In this document: one piece after another, positions 26,893 through 37,078 of the stretch
Layout of the letters: the number at the start of each line of letters is the position of its first letter
Position numbering within the stretch: the first letter of the stretch is position 1
From: CAVZZV01 sp963779845
Lineage (GTDB): Bacteria > Bacteroidota > Bacteroidia > Bacteroidales > GCA-2748055
Direction of reading: 5' to 3'
Assembly (NCBI GenBank): GCA_963779845.1
Contig: CAVZZV010000006.1
Coordinates: 558,001 to 622,000, forward strand
DNA: 64,000 nt
Notes under the pieces: generated by a model
Told to the model about the DNA's origin: nothing
Database searches by the model: none
The model's input: the letters and a program-made list of their open reading frames with translations, nothing else
Made by a program: the position numbers and the translations under genes

Positions 26893-28522
26893 AAGAAATA
26901 TTAAATCCAATAAGAATAACTCTTTCCTAAACCTGGATAAAAAAATCATTGTGGTAATTCTTCTCGGTTTTTATTTAAAAATGCCGGTGGAGGCTCAACA
27001 AACAAATAAGGATCAAAAGCGACCCAATATCCTGGTTGTTCTGGTAGACGATATGGGCTTTTCTGATCTGGGATCATATGGTGGGGAGATTAAAACACCC
27101 AATATTGATAAACTGGCAGAACAGGGGATAAGGTATACTCAATTTTATAATACGGCCAAATGCCATTCCACTAGAGTTTCACTGCTAACAGGACGTTATC
27201 CCTTTCAGGCTGGCAATACTTCCCTGATGAATTCAGTTACCATTCCGGAAGTTTTAGCCCAAAACGGATATTTCACTGCTATGGTAGGGAAATGGCATTT
27301 GGATAAAGAGCCAACTGATTTCGGTTTTGAGCGGTATTTTGGACATCTTTCAGGGGCAACCAATTATTTTACAGGGGATGAAACCTTCCGCTTAAATGGT
27401 GAAAAATGGGATGTTCCTGAAACCGGTTTTTATACCACGATCGCCAATGCAGATTATGGTATTCGCTTTTTAACGGAAGCCCGGAAAACAGGGAAACCAT
27501 GGTTTATGTATATGGCCTTCAATGCCCCCCATTTTCCCCTTTTGTGCCTAAAAGAGGATTTTATGAAGTATGAAGATACCTATAAGGCAGGCTGGGATAA
27601 TCTCCGAGATAAAAGGAGGGCTAAACAAAAATCCATCGGATTGTTTGATCAGGAAATAACCATCCCGGAAAGACCAGATTATATCCCAGCATGGGATGAA
27701 CTTTCAACAGAACGCCAAAAGGCTGAATCAGATCGCATGGCCGCTTATGCGGCTCTGATAGACCGGCTGGATCATGAATTGGGCAGGGTACTGGACGATA
27801 TTAAATCTGCCGGCGAACTTGACAATACCTTTATCCTTTTTGTATCTGACAATGGAGCTTGTCCTTATGAAAGGTTCAGGCATGGCGAGATCCCCCCCTG
27901 GAACCCAAAGTCGGGATGGCACACGGGAACTGCATGGGCATGGTTAAGTAATACCCCTTTCCGTTATTATAAACAGAATCAGTTTGAGGGAGGAATTGCC
28001 ACCCCTGCCATAGCGTCCTGGCCAAACGGTATAAAACTACCACAGGGATCGATCGTTCGTCAACCCCTGCATGTTATTGATATTCTGCCCACACTTGCCG
28101 ATATATCTCAAAGCATTATCCCGGACAGCTGGCCTGAAAGGGAGTTAAATCCGGTTGCCGGTATATCCTTTAGGCCAACATTTAAGGGGGATCCCATAGA
28201 AAACAGGGACCTGTATTTTCTTTTTGCCGAAGACCGCGGACTGCGCTCAGGTCCATGGAAATTAGTGAGTTTTCGTGAAAATCCATGGGAACTTTACAAT
28301 TTAGATAAGGATCGCACGGAAATGCATAACGTTGTCGACCAATTTCCGGACATCGCTAAGCAACTGTCGAAACGTTGGTATGAAATGGCGGAAAACGTTG
28401 ATAAAGCTCCCATGCAATACCGTACACCATTATCTCCGGATAAAAATGAAAAACTTCATCCCCTCTGGACAGATTTCTCAAAAAAGGGTATGTTGCCTTT
28501 TAAGGAAGGTGTTAAAGAGTAA
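26885..28522 (+). CDS. Sulfatase 3 (type I), atypical CHSTR maturation motif
   Basis: A 545-residue sulfatase. A hydrophobic segment at 20-38 (KIIVVILLGFYLKMPVEAQ) is probably the signal peptide, with an unusually long basic N-region. The metal-site stretch NILVVLVDDMGFSDLGSYGG and later FVSDNGACP are present. The maturation motif reads CHSTR at Cys 93: Ser replaces the Pro of CxPxR. Similar in length and layout to sulfatase 1. The first 8 bases overlap the URO-D stub, so its original leader may have been lost. Substrate unknown. Confidence 0.9.
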   Translation: MFKRNIKSNKNNSFLNLDKKIIVVILLGFYLKMPVEAQQTNKDQKRPNILVVLVDDMGFSDLGSYGGEIKTPNIDKLAEQGIRYTQFYNTAKCHSTRVSLLTGRYPFQAGNTSLMNSVTIPEVLAQNGYFTAMVGKWHLDKEPTDFGFERYFGHLSGATNYFTGDETFRLNGEKWDVPETGFYTTIANADYGIRFLTEARKTGKPWFMYMAFNAPHFPLLCLKEDFMKYEDTYKAGWDNLRDKRRAKQKSIGLFDQEITIPERPDYIPAWDELSTERQKAESDRMAAYAALIDRLDHELGRVLDDIKSAGELDNTFILFVSDNGACPYERFRHGEIPPWNPKSGWHTGTAWAWLSNTPFRYYKQNQFEGGIATPAIASWPNGIKLPQGSIVRQPLHVIDILPTLADISQSIIPDSWPERELNPVAGISFRPTFKGDPIENRDLYFLFAEDRGLRSGPWKLVSFRENPWELYNLDKDRTEMHNVVDQFPDIAKQLSKRWYEMAENVDKAPMQYRTPLSPDKNEKLHPLWTDFSKKGMLPFKEGVKE

Positions 28523-28538
28523 CAAATAATCAACATTC

Positions 28539-29975
28539 ATGAAACCGATTATAATCTTCCTGACTTCTGTCTTCCTATTGCTATTTAGTGACAGGTCCAA
28601 TGCCCAAAAAATACTGCCAAACATCCTGGTATTTATTGCCGATGATGCGGGAATGGATTTCGGTTGCTATGGGAACAAAGGGATTCAAACCCCTACAATC
28701 GATCAGCTCTCAGAAGAGGGGATGAAATTCACGAATGCCTTTCTGACCTGTTCCCAGTGCAGCCCTACAAGGACAAGCCTTCTTAGTGGCCGGTTCGCCC
28801 ATACTATCGGTACGGAAGATTTACACACCCCTTTAGGACCCGGGATTAAAATTATTCCTACTTATCTACAGACCAAAGGCTACTATACTGGCCTTATGCT
28901 AAAAGGACATATCGGGGAAAATGGGATGAAGCAATTTAATTGGTACGATAATGGAATGAGCGAGTACAGAAAAGGCATCTGGAATGAAAAGGTGCTGACT
29001 CATTTTAGTACTTTCCTCGATTCATCCCTGGGCAAACCCTTTTTTATGTGGTGTGCCTTTATTGACCCTCATCGTCCTTATGGCGATAGCCTTAATGGTG
29101 CACCCAATGTTCACCATGAAGAGGATGTTGTGGTTCCCCCTTATCTGGTGGACAGTGAGAGTACACGGAAAGACCTGGCTCAATACTATGATGAAATTCA
29201 CCGGATAGACAAACATATCGGAATCATCCTGAATGAACTGAAAAGAAGGAATATCTATGACAATACCCTGGTAATCTTTTTTAGTGATAACGGGTATCCA
29301 TTCCCACGGGGGAAAGCCAGCCTGTATGATGCCGGAATAAAAACTCCTTTGATCATGAAATGGCAGGACCATATCGGTGCCGGAACAAATTATGATGAAC
29401 TGGTGAGCCTTATAGATCTTGCCCCGACTATTCTTGAATCCGCCGGGATTAGTTCCCCGGAAGAGTTTTATGGACAAAGTCTCTTCCCCGTTTTCAGAAA
29501 CAAATTCGCGCCCGGAAGGGATTATATTTTCGCCGAACGCAACTGGCATGATAGCGATGCGCATATGCGGTGTATACGCACGAAAAAGTATAAACTCATT
29601 GTAAATTCTTATCCTTGGCTGCCCTTCCCTATTACGGGCGATTATTCCAAATCGGGTTCCTGGTCAGTTCTCCTGAAAGGACAGGCAGACAATACCTTAA
29701 ATGAAGCTCAAAAAAGAATCTTTGAATTCCCCCGTCCTTCTGTTGAATTATATGATCTGGAAAATGATCCATACGAACTGGTCAACCTAAGTATTAAGCA
29801 GGAATATACTGAAGTCATGGAATCCCTGAATAATAAACTGCTCGATTGGCAGGTAGAAACGGGCGATTCTCTGGCATCACGCATCCCTCGTAGAGATATC
29901 GTTGACAGAAAAAGTGGCTTCTTATATAACTTACAAAGAAATAAAGAGTTGGATGAAGAAATAATAAATTATTGA
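28539..29975 (+). CDS. Sulfatase 4, sulfamidase (SGSH)-like type
   Basis: A 478-residue exported sulfatase with signal peptide (IIIFLTSVFLLLFSDRSNAQ). The stretch NILVFIADDAGMDFGCYGNKG and motif CSPTR (Cys 74) followed by TSLLSGRF resemble N-sulfoglucosamine sulfohydrolase-like enzymes, as does the shorter loop pattern FIDPHRPYGD. Later FFSDNGYPFPRGKASLYDAG gives the second metal site. In ulvan and other marine polysaccharide clusters, members of this type are often O-sulfatases, so the exact bond is open. It starts 16 nt after sulfatase 3 and is followed by the GH127 relic 17 nt later. Confidence 0.9.
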   Translation: MKPIIIFLTSVFLLLFSDRSNAQKILPNILVFIADDAGMDFGCYGNKGIQTPTIDQLSEEGMKFTNAFLTCSQCSPTRTSLLSGRFAHTIGTEDLHTPLGPGIKIIPTYLQTKGYYTGLMLKGHIGENGMKQFNWYDNGMSEYRKGIWNEKVLTHFSTFLDSSLGKPFFMWCAFIDPHRPYGDSLNGAPNVHHEEDVVVPPYLVDSESTRKDLAQYYDEIHRIDKHIGIILNELKRRNIYDNTLVIFFSDNGYPFPRGKASLYDAGIKTPLIMKWQDHIGAGTNYDELVSLIDLAPTILESAGISSPEEFYGQSLFPVFRNKFAPGRDYIFAERNWHDSDAHMRCIRTKKYKLIVNSYPWLPFPITGDYSKSGSWSVLLKGQADNTLNEAQKRIFEFPRPSVELYDLENDPYELVNLSIKQEYTEVMESLNNKLLDWQVETGDSLASRIPRRDIVDRKSGFLYNLQRNKELDEEIINY

Positions 29976-29992
29976 TATAGAAATAGCCCATT

Positions 29993-31249
29993 ATGAAAAA
30001 AAAGAAGATTCGTTTGAGAGGAGTTCTTACAAGCATTGGAATTTCCTTCGCAATTTTGATTTCAATTTTTGTTTTTACAGCTTGCATCCGGCCTGACAAA
30101 TCGCAAAGTTCCACTATTTATGAATATTCCATCCTTCCGGTGGGTGAAGTAAAACCCCTGGGCTGGATAGGTGAACAAATGAGAGCTGACCTCAAAGAAG
30201 GGATCACGGGAAATTTCGAAAAGATTTCTGATAATGTCAATGGGAACCTTTTTGTGAACGCCAACAGAATCCCGGGAACGAAGGTCATTGGTAACAGAGG
30301 CCAACAGGAAAAAGCCTGGTGGGCAGGTGAACATGAAGGGTATTGGAAAGACGGCGTACTGAGGATGGCATTCCTGACCGGCGATTCCATTTTTATAAAC
30401 AGAGCGCATCAATGGGTATCTGACATTATTGAAGCATCAAAGGAGAACGGCTATATTGGAGTCTATACCAAAGATAGCCGATTCCCTGAAAAGGGTTACG
30501 ACGGGGAGCTTTGGACCCAAAGCCGGATATTTCAGGCCTTGCTGGCATATTACGAAATAACCGGGGAGCAGGAAGTTCTTGAGGCGGTTGAAAATTCCGT
30601 TCAAAAAACGATCGATCATTACCGTCAGTCTACCTATTTCGGAAGGCCTGATCCCGATGGTGGAGTAGATCATGGAATCGGCTATATGGATACCCTCGAA
30701 TGGCTGTACAGGCTGACAGGAAAAGATTATTACCGTGAAGCCGCCATTTGGCTTTATCAGGATTATAACCAGAATGCCAGCCTCCCTGATCTTAAATCGG
30801 AGAACCTGTTAAAAAATGATTATCTTTGGCAGGGCCATACCCCACATATTATGGAGGGCTTGCACATGCCGGTAATTATGGCGGCTTTTTCAGGAGACAC
30901 CCTGTACGACCGGGCTGCTGCAAGGGTGTTAGAGCTTTTTGTGGGAAGCGGGAATCAGGCCTCTGAATATTGTACTATTATGGAAGGAATTAGTTCGCTT
31001 AACAGATTTTTTACTTTCAACGGAGATTTGAGCATAGGTGACCGGATTGAAAAAGCTGCCCTCAATGCGGCACAGGGAGCAAGGTTTCATACCCCTAACA
31101 TGGCGGTGGTTTACATGAGCCATGATAACTGTCTCCGGGCAGATGACAAAAATTCGCAAAGAGGCCTTTAAGCTGTCCCTGTTAAACTTGTTCCTTTAGG
31201 ATCAACTATCTTAAGGAGGACAACATTTCCGCTTATGTCAGACTTGTAA
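29993..31249 (+). pseudogene. GH127-type (DUF1680) glycosidase with internal deletion
   Basis: The first 392 codons (29993-31171) encode an exported protein with the GH127/DUF1680 start (PLGWIGEQMRADLKEGITGN, then WWAGEHEGYWKDG, a helical barrel, and WQGHTPHIMEGLHMP). The frame ends NSQRGL-stop. In the same frame, after the stop, the bases 31172-31246 encode VPVKLVPLGSTILRRTTFP, which is the usual C-terminal end of this family. So the middle of the C-terminal part, some 200-300 residues, is missing. GH127 members cleave beta-L-arabinofuranosides and related bonds. The remaining protein lacks part of its fold and is probably inactive. Confidence 0.75.
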
Positions 31250-31301
31250 ACCTTTGCATATAAACCCATTATTTATTTAAACACTTTAATTTTATACTCT
31301 T

Positions 31302-32564
31302 GTGAAAAAGAATTTAAAAGAAAATTTCCTCAGGACATTGAATCATAAACAACCCGATCATCTTGTAATAGATTTTGGGTCAACCGGAGTTACAGGCATA
31401 CATGTCAGCTCTATTGAAAAATTAAGGAATTATTATGGATTACCCAAGGAACCGGTAAAGGTCATAGAGCCATTTCAAATGCTGGGAGAAGTAAAAGATG
31501 ATCTGGCCGAGATACTCGGGACTTCTGTAACGGGTGCATTTTCGCGAAACAATATGTTTGGATTCCCAAATGACGGGGAACTTAAAAACTTCCTTACCCC
31601 CTGGGGACAGGAGGTCCTCGTACCCCAGGATTTTCCGGTAAAAAAAGATGAAAAAGGGGGAAACCTCATGTTTCCTGAAGGAGACACTGAGGTTCCCCCT
31701 TCCGCACGAATGCCAAAATCAGGATATTTTTTTGACGCCATAAACAGGCAGCTTCCTATCGAGGAGGATAAATTGAATCCTGAGGATAATCTTGAAGAAT
31801 TTGGACTCGTAACACAAAATGATCTTGACTTCTGGAAAAAAGAGGTTGATAATCTTAAAAAAACGGGCAAAGGCATTATTGCCTCTCTTGGAGGCACCGC
31901 ATTAGGAGATATCGCCCTGGTTCCCGCCATGCAATTAAAGCATCCCCGAGGGATACGGGATGTGGCGGAATGGTACATGAGCACGATCATGCGTCCGGAA
32001 TATGTGGCAAAAGTTTTTGAAAAGGAAATAGAAATTGCCATCGAAAATTTCCGAAAATATTATCAGGTTCTGGGGGATGACATTGATGCTGTTTTTATTT
32101 GTGGAACCGATTTCGGCACACAGGATTCCACATTTTGTTCCCCGGATCAGTTTGAAGACTTATGGCTTCCCTATTACCAAAAAATAAATAACTGGATACA
32201 CGAAAATACGAACTGGAAAACCTTCAAGCATTCCTGTGGTGCGGTTGAATCCTTCATGCCCTTATTTATCAAGGCAGGATTTGATATTATAAATCCGGTA
32301 CAGATAAATGCAAAAGGAATGGACCCGGCACTTCTAAAACAGAAATATGGGAAAGATCTGGTTTTCTGGGGCGGTGGTATAGACACCCAAAACACACTTC
32401 CGTATGAGACTCCCGCGAAAATTAGGGAAGAAACCCTGCGTCTGTGCGAAATTTTCGCTAAAGATGGTGGATTTGTTTTCAATACGGTACACAACGTCCA
32501 GGCAGGCATTCCTATTGAAAACCTGGTAGCAATGGTGGAGGCCACCAAGGAATTCTCATCATAG
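31302..32564 (+). CDS. Uroporphyrinogen decarboxylase-like (URO-D family) protein
   Basis: A 420-residue cytosolic protein of the URO-D/cobalamin-dependent methyltransferase (MtaA/CmuA) superfamily. The start MKKNLKENFLRTLNHKQPDH is typical; further on are FICGTDFGTQDSTFCSPDQFED, FKHSCGAVESFMPLFIKAGFD and NPVQINAKGMDPALLKQKYGK, with a Cys in the place often used for zinc. It begins with GTG. Members of this type are frequent in sulfatase/rhamnosidase clusters and are unlikely to act in haem synthesis; a methyl-transfer role on a methylated sugar is conceivable but unproven. Confidence 0.85.
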   Translation: MKKNLKENFLRTLNHKQPDHLVIDFGSTGVTGIHVSSIEKLRNYYGLPKEPVKVIEPFQMLGEVKDDLAEILGTSVTGAFSRNNMFGFPNDGELKNFLTPWGQEVLVPQDFPVKKDEKGGNLMFPEGDTEVPPSARMPKSGYFFDAINRQLPIEEDKLNPEDNLEEFGLVTQNDLDFWKKEVDNLKKTGKGIIASLGGTALGDIALVPAMQLKHPRGIRDVAEWYMSTIMRPEYVAKVFEKEIEIAIENFRKYYQVLGDDIDAVFICGTDFGTQDSTFCSPDQFEDLWLPYYQKINNWIHENTNWKTFKHSCGAVESFMPLFIKAGFDIINPVQINAKGMDPALLKQKYGKDLVFWGGGIDTQNTLPYETPAKIREETLRLCEIFAKDGGFVFNTVHNVQAGIPIENLVAMVEATKEFSS

Positions 32565-32614
32565 GAGGGTTGTCTGAATTAACCTTGAGCTGATTTCAGG
32601 TCAATGAGCGATTC

Positions 32615-33718
32615 TTACTTCACAATCACCGGATTAGGATAAAGGTTCTTTCGAATTTCAATCATTTTAGCCCCTTTATCCTTTTCCAATAGGTTCCCCT
32701 TCGCGTTAAAAATATTATGCTCAATAAGGATATTTTCTGAATTCTTTCCTGTTATCATTATCGCATTTCTTTGGGTCTTTGGTTCTGGCTTGTAGTTGTC
32801 AATCCGTGGGGCCATAAATGTATTTCCGATTATCTTCCCTTTCGAGGTATTAACCAGTTCGAAATCATTAAATTTCCTTTCTGACAATAAGCCATAAGGG
32901 ACATTTGCATCATATCCATACGGTAAATTATCGCTAAGGGTAAAATTACTTATATTCTTCAAGGTGAAATTACTCAGGGTATTATTGCCATGACAACAAT
33001 CGATCAACAACCCTTTTGAGGGTTGTTCAATATCCAGATAAATCCCATTGCAGCCGCCCACTCCCCGACAGCGGTAAAACCATGCATTTTCCATTTTTTC
33101 ACTTTGCACAGAAAATGCATATTTCGTTTTCCAAACGTAACAATAGATAAATGCAAGATTGCTACAATTTTCGAGGTGCACTCCGTATTCTGTCATTTCT
33201 TCAACTGGTAATTCAAAGTGTTGTCCTTCGTAAGAATTGAAAATAAAATTTTCAAAATAAGTTTTTGAAAAGCCTTTCGCAATTAAGCCATTCTTAAAAT
33301 GCACTTTAGGGATTGCCGCCTTATCATCAGGCTGAATGCTGAGGTTTCGGACTTGTAATGCGCCATAATTGGAACCCCCGCCCTCAAGAGAAATGGCCGT
33401 TGCGCCATTATATCTGGCATATACCCCGAAATTACAGAGGCTCACTTCCGATTTTCCTTACAAATCAATGACTTCAAAAGCACCCTCGCTATTGTCACAA
33501 AATATTTTTGATACCCCTGGACTTTCTCCCACAATATATACACCTCTTGCAAGGGCCTTTTCTGGTATTTCTATTTTAATTTTTTTACTTAGAATATAAT
33601 TTCCGGCTGGGATATATAAAGTTCCGCCAGATTCGGTGCCAATTAAATCACAGGCAGCCTGAAAGGCCCGGCTATCATCTTCCTGATCATTGCCCTTAGC
33701 TCCAAAATCAGCAACCGA
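32615..33718 (-). pseudogene. Beta-helix (pectate lyase superfamily) protein, truncated and with a stop codon
   Basis: The frame from 33718 reads VADFGAKGNDQEDDSRAFQ, then GGTLYIPAGNYILSKKIKIE, the usual opening of right-handed parallel beta-helix proteins (pectate_lyase_3 type, as in rhamnogalacturonases and epimerases). A TAA at 33458-33460 interrupts it; from 33445 the frame continues for 276 codons with helix repeats (FIYCYVWKTKYAFSVQSEK, GNNTLSNFTLKNISNFTL). The signal peptide is missing, and the gene begins inside the end of the isomerase relic. Either a single nonsense change or a sequencing error could explain the stop, but the missing 5' end supports decay. Confidence 0.75.
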
Positions 33719-34968
33719 AAAGAATAACTACCTCTTTTTCATACTTCTGTATGTTCCCGATATACTCTTCCCCAACAGGCACATTATTAATCATACAGAA
33801 ATAATCCCAAACTGCATTCCACGGAAAGGATTTAGCCTCTTCAAGTAAAGCTAAACGCTCAAAATTTTGGTTATTCGACTCATAATCCCTTAGTATCTGA
33901 ATTGGCTCAAGCAAAGCCTGAAGGAAACTTTTCTGAGTTGCACGCGAACCAACCACATAAGCGCCAATACGATTTATTGAAGCATCAAAAAAGTCAAGTC
34001 CAACATTAAAGCGTTCAAGTGCATTGGCTCGAACAATCTCTTTTGCCAGCTCCAACGTTTCATCATTCATTATTACAACATGATCAGAATCCCAACGAAC
34101 CGGGCGACTCACATGTAGAGTAATTTTGGGAACAAAGAGAAGAATTGCTGAGATCTTATCAGCAACACTTTCACTTAGGTGAAAGTGCCCCATATACAGA
34201 GTAATCAGCTTTTGTTTTGCAATTGCATAACCCATATAAAACTCATGCGATCCAACCGTAAAGCTTTCTGCACCAATCCCGAACAACTTCGATTCAAGGC
34301 TATCCTCCATATTGTCATATTTTGTTTCGAAAATTTGGTCAAGAGAATCTAAAAGCAGACGGCGATACTCCATACGATTTACAGTCAAATCTTTACTTCC
34401 GTCATGAATCCAAAGATTCATTGAACATTTTGATCCCTGCGCTTTACCCATTTCCTCTGCAATTGCCCTGCAACACCTGGTGTGTTCAATCCAGAATTTC
34501 CTGATTTTTTCATCTGGGTTAGATAAGGAGAGGCTTCCGCTCATTGGATGCGAATAGGATGTACTATTGAAATCAAGTTTTAGATTATTGTCTTTTGCCC
34601 AACCAATCCAAGATTGAAAATGTTTAGGCTCTATCTTGTCTCTTTCTACAAATTCACCCTTAAAGTCACCATAAATAGCATGCAAACTAACTCTATGATT
34701 TCCCGGCAAAAGAGAAGCAGCCTTTGCAATGTCATCACGTAATTGATCAATACCCCTTGCCTTACCCGGATAATTCCCGGTAGCTACAATTCCTCCGGTA
34801 AGAGGGCCATCCGGATTCTCGAACCCAGAACCATCATCGGCCTGCCAACAGTGTAGAGATATCGAAATATTCTGCATTTTATTTATCGCCTACATCAACA
34901 TTAACTCCAAAAGTTCCGTATTTAGCCTTAGCCAAATTATAAGATTTTTCAATTTGTTCCTTATTCAT
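33708..34968 (-). pseudogene. L-rhamnose isomerase (RhaI type), frameshifted and 3'-fused copy
   Basis: The N-terminal codons from ATG 34968 (MNKEQIEKSYNLAKAKYGTF, GVNVDVGDK-stop) match the start of bacterial L-rhamnose isomerase. A single-base frameshift near 34890 separates them from the main frame, which resumes at 34877 with MQNISISLHCWQADDG and runs 389 codons close to the intact copy at 40801. The last residues differ (EKEVVILFGC) because the gene runs out of frame into a beta-helix gene. Metal-site and catalytic stretches are retained, so the loss may be recent. The enzyme interconverts L-rhamnose and L-rhamnulose. Confidence 0.85.
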
Positions 34969-35119
34969 TATTATAACCCATTTAGATTTTATAAAAAATT
35001 ACCTTCAACTCAAAATTAAAAACATAAAATAACGCATCAAATAATTGTATATTCTTAACTCTTACTGCGCATTACAATGGGATAGCTTACTCTTTGTAAA
35101 TGTATTAATTGGCTTTTTA
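34969..35119. other. Upstream region of the isomerase relic
   Basis: AT-rich, no gene seen. It contains the leader of the isomerase relic on the minus strand and runs up to the shared motif at 35120-35138. Confidence 0.4.
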
Positions 35120-35138
35120 TTTACACAATTTGACACTA
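35120..35138 (-). promoter_or_regulatory. Candidate rhamnose operator, copy A
   Basis: The plus strand reads TTTACACAATTTGACACTA. It matches 43642-43660 (TTTACACTTTTTGACACTA) at 17 of 19 positions. Both lie 100-155 nt upstream of a minus-strand rhamnose gene or relic, the isomerase copy here and rhaT there. The rest of the gap to 35329 shows no gene. Confidence 0.5.
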
Positions 35139-35329
35139 TAGAATGACACCTTCATTTGGGATTGTGGTCCTACTGGCTGGTTTCCACCATAGGTGACCAT
35201 TTGAAGCTGCAAGGTATTCATCACGATTGAAAAGAAATCGTCAAGTTAATTACTACATAAAAAAGCATTACTTCAACCGTTGAAAACCAGAAAAGAGATA
35301 TTATATAAATCAGGTGATTTTCTCTAAAT

Positions 35330-36823
35330 CTATTCTTTAAATTTTATCAATGCGACAGAGAATGGTTTCAGTAAAATGGCATTGTCTGTTAATTCCTTTG
35401 CCGATGCCGGGTTGTCACCAGTGGAAACATCCACTGAATGAGCAATAGCATTTTTTGCTTCTTCAGGCAAAATAATCTGTACTTCAAAATTTCTCTTATT
35501 TATCAGCAATAATTTTTTACCTTCTTTTGTTATGAATGCCTGAGCCGATACATCGGAAGTATTAATTTCTGTACTTACAATTTTATTTCCGGGACCAAGA
35601 TTATTTATAAGGAGGTCTAATACCCAAAATCGCGCATTAGGTTTTCCGTTCTTCCAGTTCATCATGCTTACCTCGGGAAACTGGGTTGGATAACCTACCA
35701 ATTGTGATTCTCCAGCAACATCAATTCCCAGCTTTGTCAATTCAACATACAAATATGCAAACATGGCTCCGGACAGATTCCAGTATTCGTTCGGAATCGG
35801 ATCTTTATAATCGGCGTTCAACAGAATGTTGCCTATTTCATTTATTTGTGTAAATACATGAGGAGCAAGGCGCTTCCGAATATTTTCAATGTAACGGACC
35901 CTGTCGAGAAAAGCGTTTGCCTGGTCAAAAAATGAATACTGATAATAGTCAAGTGTTAGCCCGTCGTATGTTGGACGGCCATAAAAATGATAAGAGATAC
36001 CTTCTGTAACAACCCCGTCTGTGTGATTTGCAGGATTTAGAAAATATTCGAACCATTCAGGATTGGTTTCATAGGCTACTGAAATTCCTACAAACTTTGT
36101 TTCCGGGGAAATCTTTTTTAACCGAAGAACAACGGCATCGTATATTTTTGTGTATTGCTGCGGTGATAAACGATGTTCCAGATCAGGTTCGTTTAAAACT
36201 TCCCAATATTGAAATTTATAGAAATACCCGGACTTATGAAATTTTCCCAGTTCATCCGTAACCCCCCCTTGGGTATACCAGCTAAAAACTCTTTCAAAAT
36301 AATCTGCTACTTCTTTCATCGTTGAATCCCGTAGCTCGTTTCCCACGTTATAACCCCAAAAGGGCTTATCCGGGTCATCAGGAATTTCGACAGGTTTATC
36401 TGTTTTAAACATCCATACCGGGATTGTGCTGAAATTCATCACAACGGAATGACCTTCAGTGGCTGCCATGAAATCTTCAACGATCGGATCTATATAGCTA
36501 AAATCCCAAAAGGTCTGCTTGTCTGTAGGCTCTTTCAATTCAACAACAGCAGCCGTTGGATAAGGAAACCAGGGAACAAACCGCACGTAATCAGCACCTA
36601 AATCTTCCAATGCCTGAAAATTTTCTTTATGAAAAGGTGCGTTTCTTTTCAGCATTGGATTTACAACAACCTGCAGCGTTGGTGTTGTTTTCGAAACAAC
36701 ATCAACATTGTTCCAATTGATAGTTACGGTTTTTTCCTGGGCATTAAGTCCCTGTATAGGAATAAGTATAAAAAGGCTAATTAATCCTATGTAAAATTTA
36801 GCAGTAAAAAATCTGGGTACCAT
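35330..36823 (-). CDS. GH39-like glycoside hydrolase, exported
   Basis: A 497-residue protein with signal peptide (FYIGLISLFILIPIQGLNAQ) and a clan GH-A TIM barrel. The acid/base candidate is Glu in WEVLNEPD near residue 212 and the nucleophile candidate is Glu in TQINEIG near 325, the spacing expected for GH39. A small C-terminal beta-sandwich (SAQAFITKEGKKLLLINKRN, ending LKPFSVALIKF) is present. GH39 includes beta-xylosidases, alpha-L-iduronidases and members from ulvan clusters. It lies in the minus orientation like the rhamnose operon and appears complete. Confidence 0.82.
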   Translation of the reverse strand: MVPRFFTAKFYIGLISLFILIPIQGLNAQEKTVTINWNNVDVVSKTTPTLQVVVNPMLKRNAPFHKENFQALEDLGADYVRFVPWFPYPTAAVVELKEPTDKQTFWDFSYIDPIVEDFMAATEGHSVVMNFSTIPVWMFKTDKPVEIPDDPDKPFWGYNVGNELRDSTMKEVADYFERVFSWYTQGGVTDELGKFHKSGYFYKFQYWEVLNEPDLEHRLSPQQYTKIYDAVVLRLKKISPETKFVGISVAYETNPEWFEYFLNPANHTDGVVTEGISYHFYGRPTYDGLTLDYYQYSFFDQANAFLDRVRYIENIRKRLAPHVFTQINEIGNILLNADYKDPIPNEYWNLSGAMFAYLYVELTKLGIDVAGESQLVGYPTQFPEVSMMNWKNGKPNARFWVLDLLINNLGPGNKIVSTEINTSDVSAQAFITKEGKKLLLINKRNFEVQIILPEEAKNAIAHSVDVSTGDNPASAKELTDNAILLKPFSVALIKFKE

Positions 36824-37078
36824 GAGTAATAGAATTATATGAATAAATTTCTTTTTCAGCTCTCCAATTCGGTGAATAGGTAACTGAAAAATCGTTTGTG
36901 AAACCTAACTTTTTATGAAAGAAAATTTATTACAAATCTAAATAATAATAATGAATTCACTACTACTCGAGACTTTATTAATGACATGCGTTAGTTATAA
37001 AAAAAGCTTAGGTATATGGGTTATTTAGAATGATTTGATGATTATTGCAGTACAAAACATATAGGGCAAAAAAAATGA
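36824..37078. other. Gap between GH39-like gene and GH172 relic
   Basis: AT-rich, no coding region. It should hold the GH39 promoter; no consensus box stands out. Confidence 0.35.

Noticed and set aside
35139..35329. Short minus-strand frame starting near 35221 (MNTLQLQMVTYGG)
   Set aside because: Only about 34 codons, no identifiable family; may be a scrap of a removed gene, but there is not enough to support a feature.
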